NCBI RefSeq assembly: GCF_902362185.1
Contig: NC_044498.1
Coordinates: 17,229,065-17,293,064 of the forward strand
DNA length: 64,000 nt
Origin: Chanos chanos
Lineage: Eukaryota > Chordata > Actinopteri > Gonorynchiformes > Chanidae
Direction of reading: 5' to 3'
Shown: piece after piece, positions 28,117-38,245 of the stretch
Layout: every line of letters begins with the position of its first letter
How positions within the stretch are numbered: the first letter of the stretch is position 1
The notes under the pieces: generated by a model
The model's database searches: none
Told to the model about the DNA's origin: nothing
The model's input: the letters and a program-made list of their open reading frames with translations, nothing else
Translations under genes and position numbers: made by a program

Positions 28117-29900
28117 AGGAGAGAAGTTTACTTGTTAAAGTACTTTTTAAAATGGAATTAATAATTTGAATTAACCCATGTTCACATCTAAATATAATGT
28201 ATTATGTTTTCTTCAGTCTTTAAGTATAAAGGTATAAAGGTTAATATATAAAAGGTAACTAAAAGTAATTCAAGTGCCAGTGTTTTGTTAAACGGTCATC
28301 ATCTACATTAAGATATTTTATACTATTACTTGTGCTGTAGCTCACTGTTGTCTGGAAAGCTATGTAAGTCTGAGCTGGCAGCTGACATACATTTCAAATT
28401 ATATTTGTTGGGCTATTGACATTCAGAGGAGATCAAATATAAAACCAATCCAGTCTCATTAGAACTTTGCTATATAAATTTCATTACCTTTGTCGCCAAC
28501 TATGTCAGCAAACAAGGGCAAAGACGGACGATCGACTAAGGTTTCTCCTTGATGAATATATGCCTCTTTCACCAGCTTGTATCCATTCAAGACAACCATC
28601 CGTGGACCAAACAGGCGGAGGCTGAAAACGTTTCCATATTTTCCTGCAAACTGTAAAGGAAAACTGAAGTAGAAACCCTACCTCCAAAAAAGATTTGGAA
28701 TTTGATCGGCTCTATCTAGCAGCGAAATAGAAGTTTAATCTAACTTGAAAACATGCATTTTTGATTGAAATGTTTACTCAGTATTGCTCTTGTGTTGTGG
28801 AGAAAATTTCGACGGAAGAACTAATATTAGGATTTATTAGGATTATCGAGAAAACCAAAACATTTCCTTAAAATACATCCCTGTGGTGCATTATAATTCC
28901 AGAAAAGTCCTGTAGATCCGCATTAGAACTCCGAAAGACAATGTGTTTCTTGTTTTTCCTTTAATCTGAGCCACTGATAAAAACAGGACAGTAATCATGC
29001 TATTTGTGCAAGAGGTCACATGTGAGTAAAGTCAAAATACGCTTCATTTAGTTTAAACAGACGCACCAAAGGATTACTGCCTAGATTAAAAGTAGAAACA
29101 AACATAGCAAATAGTGCGGTGACAGCGCCTGTGACAGCACTGACAAGTCAAAATAAGGTTTTCCGCTTGTGACAATGAGAGGAATGTTAGTGGATTCACT
29201 GTAACATTTGAAGTCAAATCCGTATTAACATTACCCCTATCATTTTTTCAATGCTCATCGACTCCATGGACCAAATATAATCAAAAACATTGAAAAGGTG
29301 CGAACTATTGTGGACAAGAGCGGAAGAACTAAGGCATCGAACGAGTGGTTCGATGAAAACCTAACAGGTACGGAAAGGGAAAGGGTTAGGGTTGTTATGA
29401 AAAACTTGTTTTTTCCAACTGTTGTGTTTGTCCAAGTGTCCACATATTTAATAAAAAAAAAGAAATCTGTGCTCCCTAAGTGCGTAGCTCATGGTCTTAA
29501 CAACAAAACACAAAATATACAAATTTTAAAATCATACATTTGAAATATTCTACACTTCATATTTTTTATGTAAACGTCATCATTACAGACAGCACACCTT
29601 GGGGTCTGCTATAACAGAACATCGAAGGAACACAAATCAAAGGAATAAATAGTCACTGAAAGTGAGCCATTGCTATTATGACCTACTACGGCAGAGTACC
29701 TCTGAGAGCTGAGTGTGAAGCCTTTTTGGATCGATGTGGTGCAGATCCCCTATGAAAGGCAGAGACCGTGGTCCGGGAGGAAAGTTTTTGGGTGGTTTGT
29801 TCTTGAAGTAGTCAGTGAGCAGTAGGAAGACAACTGAGAACATCAAAATACTCTTGATGTCAATCCAGCCCAAAAGCTGTATAAAATCGAAAACCGTCAT
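24174..29900 (-). CDS. CYP2 gene C: microsomal cytochrome P450, nine exons
   Basis: Exons: 29900-29700, 28650-28488, 27899-27750, 27410-27250, 26563-26387, 26131-25990, 25177-24990, 24764-24623 and 24349-24174. The standard CYP2 exon set predicts 499 aa. I chose ATG 29900 (MTVFDFIQ) because it aligns with genes A, B and D; an in-frame ATG at 29924 would add eight residues. It has the membrane anchor, PPKNFPPGP hinge, AAGTETT helix I motif, EIQR and the GKRVCLGE haem loop. Exon 5 shows [17 protein letters not shown]5 reads [14 protein letters not shown]. The tail ends CAVPR. The gene is intact and its closest relative is gene D. Intron 6 holds an insertion of about 0.5 kb shared only with gene D. 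Confidence 0.92.
25248..25750. repeat. Unidentified 0.5-kb insertion in intron 6 of gene C
   Basis: This GC-richer block (landmarks 'cctgcaccttgcgg' and 'ggcaccttgatctgcagcc') has a close copy in intron 6 of gene D (39308-39815) and is missing from introns 6 of A, B and E. It therefore entered before the C/D duplication. No coding frame or terminal repeat is evident. Confidence 0.6.
28091..28116. repeat. (GT)n microsatellite in intron 2 of gene C
   Basis: Thirteen GT units. A longer interrupted tract is at the matching site in gene D (45633-45671). Confidence 0.9.
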
Positions 29901-30515
29901 ACTGAGCAAACTCCGGAGAAACACATAGGCTACTAATCGCTGTTGAATATGACTAGCGGCAAGGCGACGATATCTACCTGATATCGTCGAGCACTAAGAA
30001 GGGGCGGTCTCTCGTGGACTAAAGCGGAAGAACTACGGCAAGGGTGCAGCCGAATAGTCAAAAAATTACGCCCTAAGTCCTTTCCTAACCCCTTTTCCTT
30101 GACCTCAATGGACAGCGTCATGAGGTCAAAGACAGGCGGGATAGAGCCTTGAAATTGATTTCGACAGAAGGCTAAATTACCTGATCATAGGTAAGGCTAT
30201 TTCTTGCGCCTTCAAATGCCTCTTGAGTTTTGTAGTATTTTTTCCCACTGATTTTCTACGCATTGTTTGCAGTGCGTATTATTCAGTTGCACTACAGCTA
30301 ATTCGCTTAATTCGCCATACCCATTCATAATATCATTTTAACCTACAAATATACTTACTTATACTTATACTTACTACAGCTAAAAGAATTTTCGTCACAG
30401 TTGAAATTCACACTGTAGCGTAAACGGTGCTCAGTTTGCATTTTTTCTTCATTTTGAGCATTCTTGTATTGCCAGCCTTTAGGAATATCATTACCTCAAT
30501 TCACCTCAGTCACAG

Positions 30516-31404
30516 ATGCTGAAACCCTTGCCGATGAAACTGGAGCATCTCTTCACTGGGAAGAGAAACGCAGCCAAATCAGGCTGGGAGTAAGTATATT
30601 TGTGGGTTAAAATGTTATTATGAATGGGTATGGCGAATTAAACTAATTCAGACCTACAGGCTGGTGGTGAAGGAAATGGGGGTGGAGGGACAGGTGACTT
30701 AAAAACCAAATACAAGGTAAAGCAGATCATATGTCTGGGCACTGTGGTGGGCTTTTTTTTTTTTTTTTTTACAATTAAAACAGACTTACACTGGCTACCC
30801 CAGCCTTCTGTATGGAAATGTAATGTGCCTATTAATTAGTTATCTTCACATTTGATTAACTTTTCAACATTTGAGGCAACAGCAATTATGAGTAGCCACA
30901 AAGTTGAATGGCTAGCAACAGACTATTCCATTATTGGTCACTGCACATTCTGCCCCAACTGCCCTTTCAGTAACATTCTGTTATTCATGGTGTTAATAGG
31001 TGTTGAGGAATCCCCCCACCAGGACAGGCACGGACAGTGGTGAGGCAACAGCAGCTACTTGGCCCTGGTTTGATGCCATGCATGAGGCACTTGGGGAAAG
31101 GCCATCCATTCAGCCTAACACCCTCGTTGCCTCATGCTCGGTGCGACGCCACGACCAGACTGCTGCTGAAGCCTCATCCTCTGGTTGTGAGGGGCCCGCA
31201 CATACGTCCCTCCAGCCTGGTTCAGATGGTGAGGAGGAGTCCATGCCCTCCACCTGTTCCCAGCCACCTACTAAAAGGCCAAAAAGGGGTGGGGTCATGT
31301 TTGCCTTCCTGAAAGGGCAGGTTAAGAAGGACGAAGCAAGGGATGCTGCTCTGTACGAGCTAAATGAGCAATTCCTTGACCTTTTTGCTGAACTTGTAAA
31401 AAAA

Positions 31405-31440
<36 letters not shown>
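30516..31440 (+). pseudogene. Harbinger Myb/SANT-like DNA-binding protein, degenerate
   Basis: Three exon-like pieces are visible: 30516-30589 (LFTGKRNAAKSGWE), 30660-30715 (LVVKEMGVEGQV, then DLKTKYK in another frame) and 31000-31440 (VLRNPPTRTGTDSGEA, TWPWFDAMHEALGERPSI). In Harbinger elements this protein brings the transposase to the terminal repeats. The middle exon has lost codons and changes frame just after EGQVT. The last exon runs into a TA microsatellite before a normal C-terminus. It is therefore a pseudogene. Confidence 0.7.
31408..31439. repeat. (TA)n microsatellite
   Basis: About 15 TA units at the 3' end of the Myb-like frame. Confidence 0.9.
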
Positions 31441-31442
<2 letters not shown>

Positions 31443-32226
31443 TCCTGTTGTGTTCATTCAAAGAAGTCAAATACAAAGCTCTTCAGCTGCTGAATGAATG
31501 CAATAGTATTGAGCAACACATTGCTTCAATCCACAAACAAAAACCTATCCCACCTGTCAGAGCTGTCCCTGACCATTGCTCTTACTACTGCCTAACTGAC
31601 TGTGCTGTGCAAGTCCCTTCCTCCCACAAGATGGCCAATAGCAATAGACATCAGGAGCCCCTTTTTCAGAACTGTCTCAGACACATGAGATTTCTGCTGT
31701 ACATGCAACATAAGAACATTTCAATGCAGTGTATTATGAACATACATTAACACTAAGGCGTACCTGTTGAGTAAAGGTAGAAGTAACTGAATGTAAAGTG
31801 ACCGGCCTACTCCTGTGAAATGTACGAGCTAAACATAATGACCTCACAGATGAAAAAGAGGAGTCGAGCAGTAGCGGAACACATGTAGGCTATAAATGCA
31901 GCTACCATGTTGTCCTATTTACTAAATACTTCTATTTACATTCAGACACTCTACATTTATTATTTGGAACAGTTTGACTAGTTGGAAGCCCCTTTACCAC
32001 TGGTTTTACAAGTTCATGATTTTACTGTTTCTTAGGCAGCCCATGGTCTTTGCCTCTCACAGAAAGATCCAATGTAATAAATATGACAAACCCTGTGTGA
32101 AAGAAAAATTCTTCATTTATTAATGAGCACACAAAAATGTTGAAGAAAAGTTCTTGAATCATTGACTGAAATCAAAATGTAACAGGAAAGCCATTTATTC
32201 ACTTTCCAAAATGAAACAGTCATGAT

Positions 32227-32874
32227 CTAGCCAAGGTTAGGCACACTGGTTTGGTGCTGCCAGTCTGTCCCTGTAATGCTGGTGGGTAACAGACTATTTC
32301 TTAGCACCCTGGTGTTGTGGACTGAACCAGGGTAACCAACAAATATGTCCAGAAATTTGCCAGTGCTGTCACAGATTGCCTGAAGCTGGACAGAGTGGAA
32401 GAGTTTCCTGTTCAGGTAATCTTGTGCATGTGGACCATGGGGAGCCTTGATGCGAACGTGGCATCCATCAATGGCTCCCACACAGTGGCTGAAGGCTGGG
32501 CTGTTTGCAAGGTGTTGGAAGCCATGGCCAGCTTTAGCACACTGTGCAGGTGTGGGGAAGTGGACCACTTTGTGCAGGAGAGATAGGATTGCGTCACACA
32601 TCCGATGCACAATGTCAGACACGGTTGCCTTTGGCACATCGAAGACCCAGGAGACAACCATGTAACACAATCCATGGGCCAGCCAGTAGACCACCAAAAG
32701 GACCTCCATATAGTGATCCCAGCCATGGGTCTTCTCTCCCCTGAGAAGGGCCGACAGTGCCTCAATAGATGGTCTGGACAGGCGGTAGTCAAACTGCATG
32801 TCTTTAGATGGATCTAAATAGATCTGTACAAGAGAGACATGGGTGTTGGGGGTGGCATATATTTTGTTCCTTTC
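32227..32874 (-). pseudogene. Harbinger transposase (DDE_Tnp_4 / HARBI1-like), C-terminally truncated
   Basis: The exon begins after a 'tgtaaaaaag' polypyrimidine/AG context at about 32874. It encodes YRLSRPSIEAL, VYWLAHG, KATVSDIVHRMCDAI and VGAIDGCHVRIKAP, then VGYPGSVHNTRVLRNS. GAIDG holds the first catalytic Asp. The frame stops shortly after LPTSITGTDWQHQ, so the GDxGYP block with the second Asp and the later Glu are missing. I found no continuation within the element. It cannot be an active transposase. Confidence 0.75.
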
Positions 32875-33339
32875 CTGTAAAAAAGAAAAATAAAGTTTAA
32901 ATAGAATGAAGTGTAAATACATAACTAGTGTGCTGTTGTTTCCTGTCTTGTTTTCATTTTTAAACCTAATGATGCATTATCGTATGTGAGGCAAAACATA
33001 ACGTAATTAGGACATACATTTTTTTTACTATTTTTTGACCCTTCGAACAGCTCTTATCATGGCTGCCATTTAGACACTTCTGGGTCACTTCAGTCAGTTA
33101 GGAACCTTCCTAAGCAAAAAAGACTATTCTGATGCAGACCCCAAGAGTCTGTAGATAAACGAAAACTTTAGGGGGTTTTGCTGAGACATTGGGTGCAGAC
33201 GTCCTTAGTCCTCTCCTAACCACTTCTCCTTGACCTCGATGGAACATGTCATGAGGTTAAGGAAAGATGGGAGGGAGAATTCATAAGGACTTAGGAAAAG
33301 ACAAGAGAATCCGACTGCACTTAGGCTACGTAGTCATGT

Positions 33340-34139
33340 GACGGCGGAAATTACTGCCGTAGATCTGCCGTGGTGAATCTACAGTGTTCCGAAGATGGAC
33401 TACTAAAAGCACGCCTTAGATACTTCGCCCCTTTCGTTCTTACCGTGTTTTTCATGCAGCCTATATGGACATGGACAACCCGGTGAAAAATGCTACTTCA
33501 TTACCAAGGTTGAATTTGAAATAAAAAAGGCTGCCAGTCACAAAAGTGAAACGAATGGTTGCTAAACCTCCTGTCCACTCACATTTATCGACATGAATCC
33601 CAGTATGATTGTACAAAAATAATTGTTACATTGATGAAAGATAGGCATAACATGTTAAACCTACAAATTTACTATTATACATATCATTCTTAAGTTTCAA
33701 ACATGCTGAATTAAAAACATCATCTGGCCATAAACGTCTCACATCCCTTGTCAGATCGTGTTGATCTGATCCATTTTTAGAAAACAGAATTTAATTTGTG
33801 TTGCAATTACTAATACTTGTGCCTCAGTACCAATACTTACATTTAATCAGAAATAGTTAGAAAATTGTTAGTAAATTATTCAAGCTCAAATTGTGAATTT
33901 TAACTGTTTTCTGTTAAGATTTTAAGTAAAAATGCATGAGCATGACGCGGTTTGCACGAGAAGCCCTTTTATAGTCAAAAATCATTGGAAACTGTTTAGA
34001 AACAGTTATCTTTTGGAAAGCATATATGTCTTATGACTGACACCATCACTTTGTCATGTCACTTTTATTTTTTTTATTTTACACGTGTACGATCAGCAAA
34101 TCATTGAATGAGAAAACTGCAGCCAGAAACACTTGACAC
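33340..34139. other. AT-rich stretch without recognised features
   Basis: It lies between the small MITE unit and the Rex1-like LINE tail, and is not present upstream of gene D. No open frame of note. Confidence 0.4.
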
Positions 34140-35600
34140 TGTTTAGTTTAAGAGTTTATTTGTCATATGTAGGTTAACACAGGGTCAACGGCACAATGAA
34201 ATGTATGAGACAAGAGAAACAGGTCAACTCAGCAATAAGAGCACACTACTCGTAAGAATAAGAGTACAATAAGGGATTTAAATAAATAAAGAGTAAGACA
34301 ATAAGGAGTAAGAATAAGAGTAAAATAAGGGATTAAAAAATAAAGAGTAGGAGAATAAGGAGTTAACTAAGAAAAATAATGGAAAAGAGAGGTATGAGCA
34401 ATAGAACAATTAAAATACAAGGAGGGCATGCAATAAATATAACAGAATATGAAATATAACACTATACACATGTGAAGGAGGCTTAAAATTAAAATTTAAA
34501 GTGGCGAGTGTGAACAACGGTATTGCACATAGGGGGATGCACAGCTTTATGTACCAGTGTAGTGTCAGTGCAATATCACGTAAACATTGTGAGTCAGTGG
34601 AGTAATCAATGTGCAGCAGTGCATTGAAACTGCAGTACACAGTGAACAGTGCAGTAGGGAGTAACCTGTGTAGGTAATCAGTGGCAGTGCAAGTTAAGTA
34701 AGTTAAGTAAACAGTGCACTTAAGCAGTGGACAGTGCAACAAGCAGGTAGTCCAGTCTCCAATGGGGGATGTTTAGATGTGTGAGTTGAGAAGCCTGATG
34801 ACCTGGTGGTAAAAACTATCCTTAAGTCTGGTGTTACACTGCTGGTGGAAGATGTCCTGAATGGCAGGGAGTCTGTTGCCTGTGATGTGCTGTGCCGCAT
34901 CCACCACTCTCTGTAGTGATTTGCGGCTGTGGGCAGAGCAGTTCCCATACCAGATAATGATGCAGCCCATCAGCAAGCTCTCGATGGTGCACCTGTAGAA
35001 AGTTGGTGAGGATGCTGGCGTTCATGCCAAACTTCCTCAGTCTTCTCAAGAAATAGAGCCGCTGGCCAGCCTTCTTAACCATGGTGTCTGTGTGTAGCGA
35101 CCAGGAGAGGTCCTCAGTGATGTCTACACAGAGGAACTTGACGTTGCTGGCCCTCTCAACCTCAGCATCACCAATGTGGATGGGGAGGTGCCCACCCCCC
35201 TGCTGTCTCCTGAGGTCTGCGATCATCTCTTCGGTTTTACTGATGTTGAGAGAGAGGTTGTTGTCTTGGCACCAGCTGGTTAGGGCCCTCACCTCCTCTC
35301 TGTAAGCCGTCTCAACATTGTCTGTGATGAGGCCCAGGATGATTGTGTCGTCAGCAAATTTGATGATGACATTTGAGCTGTACTTGGCAGTCCAGTCGTA
35401 GGTGAACAGGGAGTACAGTAGGGGGCTGAGCACACAGCCCAGTGGTGTGCCTGTGTTGAGGATCAGCGAGGATGAGGTGTGGCTGCCGATTCTCACCACC
35501 TGGGGCCTGCCTGTCAGGAAGTTTAATATCCAGCTGCAGGTGGAGGGCGCTAGACCGAGTTCAGTGATCTGTCCGGTTAGTGTTACATTCACATAATCGT
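34140..35600 (-). mobile_element. Rex1/CR1-group LINE, 5'-truncated, with frameshifted reverse transcriptase
   Basis: On the - strand a reverse-transcriptase fragment reads [46 protein letters not shown] (catalytic FADD) and [12 protein letters not shown]. After about 34980 the family C-terminus ([16 protein letters not shown], then [16 protein letters not shown]) continues in another frame. The 3' tail runs to about 34140 and includes a 'cattgtgccgttgaccc' block and AATAAA. The Rex1 assignment is from recalled family motifs; the CR1/L2 group is safer. Confidence 0.75.
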
Positions 35601-36289
35601 CTGTTTTTGTGGACGGCCAAATGGTGTGTCGCTTCAAATGTTGCTGCCGCAAAGAATTGTGGTATGTAATTATCTCCTTTCCTTTAGTAAAGGATGGTCC
35701 AGTGTACCCTATGCTAAAGGAGACAGGAAGGGAAGCATTGAAGGACCTTTCATTTCAGAGAATTTGAACAGCTCTCATCATGGCTGCCATTTAGGTACTT
35801 CCGGGTCATTTCAGTCAGCTGAACCTTGCTAAGCAAAAAAGACTATTCGGATACACCCTTAGAGTTTAAAACTAGCAAGACACACAGTTTCTTAAACTCG
35901 ATGGAAGTGTCTTTGGAACCCGCCGTTTAAAACGCACCTGCATTTTAAATGAAAGCCAGTTGGTGTGTTATTTAGCAATCACCAGTGCCACTAGAGGTAA
36001 TTTTTTTCTGAGGTTTATCTTAAACCTGCCGTACGCTACATGTGGTTTAGCTGCTGTTTAACTGAAGGCTCCTACTCAGATATTTTAATATTAAAACTTT
36101 AATATCTTTGACTGTTTCTAGTGTTATGTAGGCTACTCTGACTCTTCTAAGCTTGAGCCACAGAAAATATTAGGGCCAAACAAAGAGCAAAAATATCTAT
36201 TATATTTCTATTTTAATTCAAAATTTCACTTTTATTGTGGAAATTTTGAGTTGAATCTCGCTATAAAAATTTCCACCTTATTCTCCAAT

Positions 36290-36650
36290 TTTCGAGTTTA
36301 TACAAAATAGAAATGCAGTCGTTATATTGTCTCTTTATTAGAGGTAATAGCGTAATAATAACAATAAAGACATAAAAACACTTGCCTTAATTTTTAAGGC
36401 CAGAGAGAGAGTTGTATTGCGTTTTTTTTAATCATCTCGAGAGCAGTGCTCTGAAAACTGAGTAGGCATACACACATCAACCGCGTGAATCATTTGCCAA
36501 AGCTTCTTTAAGTGTAGCTCACAGAGATGGCACGAAAACAAACGACACAGCTGGAGAAAAAACTTTATTTATCTGTATGTGGGCTCTGTCAGTTGAAACA
36601 CGAACTCTCAGCTGTGGCCAAGATTCTTTGCAGGACAGGATTCGAACTGT
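36290..36650. other. Junction region between the C and D duplication copies
   Basis: No gene. After 36290 the match to the upstream flank of gene D ends. Confidence 0.35.
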
Positions 36651-36666
36651 TTTAGTCAAATTTCCT

Positions 36667-36732
36667 GATGCATATGGATTAATTACTAGACTGTTAATTA
36701 CTAGACTGATGCATATGGATTAATTACTAGAC
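36667..36732. repeat. Short tandem repeat at the C/D junction
   Basis: 'gatgcatatggattaatt' followed by 'actagact' occurs twice in a row, with an extra partial unit between. Confidence 0.8.
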
Positions 36733-38245
36733 TACACTTTAGAGGTAATCATGGAGATTTCAAGGTACAAAAAGACACCAAATGTCTTATACTCAGCTCC
36801 TTTCGAAATGTGATTCCACAAGCAAGCAAAGTCATACACTTGGAATTTGTAGACAACTGAGACACATTTAGAGGTAGGTTCAGGGGCATGTGAATTATCA
36901 AATGGATCAAGCTACTCTGTATACACATAATCACCACCTGCACACTTGACGGCAAGCTGCCATCTTCACAATTTTCAGTTCTTCTAATTGTGGAAGAAAC
37001 AACAAGTGAACAACTGCATCACACACTGCTGGAGCCTGTCCATCAGTCGAGGGTGAAAATGAGTGATGTCCACATGAACAGAGGCTCTGGGATAAATGGA
37101 TTCAAATGTTTGCGCACAGTCTCATTAAAAATGTATTCCTCTCTGTCGAATGAATATTAATGTTATTAAAAAGCATAATGCAGATGTATATTTGTACTAC
37201 TATATTAACAAGTTCTGTTAATTTTGAGGTTCTTAGGTTAGATGCCTGCCTGTGCAGCCAACTGCAAAGAGTACTCCTGTATGTGTGTGGCTCATAGGGT
37301 AATTACAACAAAGATACAAGGTCATTTATACTTCAGAGTCACAGATTTTGATGAATAAATCATCATTTACCAAAATAAATTCATTTGGAAATTAAATGAC
37401 AAGATACTGTAATAGAGGAATAACTTCATTTTCCTCAAAAGGAATATGGAAAATTGATTATGTATTCTCAACCAAAAACTGGCCTCTTTGTTTACGAGAC
37501 AAAGAAATAAACACAAAACAAAGTTAGGACTGTTATTGGCCACGGAATGTTCAGTTTTTTTCTAGAAAGATGCATAATGTGAATGTGAATATGGACGCCA
37601 TATGAGTGTGATCTTTCTACAATATTCTTAACATGAAATGTTGAGTGGTGCTAAGTGATAATTTGTCCCTAGTGTGTAGGTGCTGGATAAAAGAGAGAGA
37701 TTAAAAAATGGAGAAAAAACAATAAAAGCTGACAAGACTAGTCTGAGTGGAAGGCTGTGCTGTGTTGCCCAGAAGAGCAAGATTTTGTAGTTAGTGAATT
37801 CACTTAGACCACCACAAAGGTCTGTGTGATTTTTTGAAAATTTGCAAATAAGACCATAAAATATGATATAACATGATCAAGATCATCTTTTAATTCAACA
37901 TATTGTGTCTTATGCATAATTTCTCACATCATGAGTCATAATCAAACAAATATGTGAAAAGTTACTTGAAGATGAAAAATGTTTTAATCAAAAAATGAGA
38001 GTAAAAGTTGGATGATTTTATAAGGTTATTTCAATACGAGTTATTTCTATTATGTCAGATGTGTGCTTATGAGGAAAATAATTTAAAGAAATGAAACAAT
38101 ATTATAATTCTTCAGCAGAGCATCATTTGGATAAATACATCTGAAAATTCATCTCAATGTTCTTTCTAATATAAAACATCTGCAGACTTACATTTCAAAC
38201 TGGAGCATACATTTAACACACATTTACTGTTGTATTAAAGATACC

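Larger units (their letters stand above)
30043..33141. mobile_element. PIF/Harbinger DNA transposon, decayed two-gene copy (3.1 kb)
   Basis: The left end reads ggtgcagccgaatagtc and the right end, near 33123-33140, reads gactattctgatgcagacc, which is its imperfect reverse complement. CAAG flanks both ends (30039-30042 and 33142-33145). The paralogous site upstream of gene D (about 48219) is uninterrupted. Inside are a Myb/SANT-like gene on + and a transposase exon on -, in the two-gene plan of Harbinger elements. Both are broken, so the copy is not autonomous. Confidence 0.8.
33192..35857. mobile_element. Second Harbinger-related element or MITE cluster, interrupted by a LINE
   Basis: The left side (33192-33338) is a compact unit starting gggtgcagacg and ending ccgactgcac. 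The right side (35757-35857) repeats, in direct orientation, the roughly 100-bp end of the first Harbinger (33045-33141), ending gactattcggatacaccc. Between them lie unassigned DNA and a Rex1-like LINE. Either one element split by the LINE or two neighbouring relatives would fit. Confidence 0.5.
22960..36290. repeat. Older tandem duplication, copy 1 (CYP2 gene C and flanks)
   Basis: Downstream flank (about 23060-23200), gene, introns and upstream flank (about 35860-36290) all have counterparts around gene D. Divergence is clearly greater than in the A/B pair, and large insertions on each side break the alignment. Edges are approximate. Confidence 0.8.

Noticed and set aside
29298-29543. 81-codon + strand frame in intron 1 of gene C
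   Set aside because: The homologous intron of gene D breaks the frame, and no domain is recognisable.
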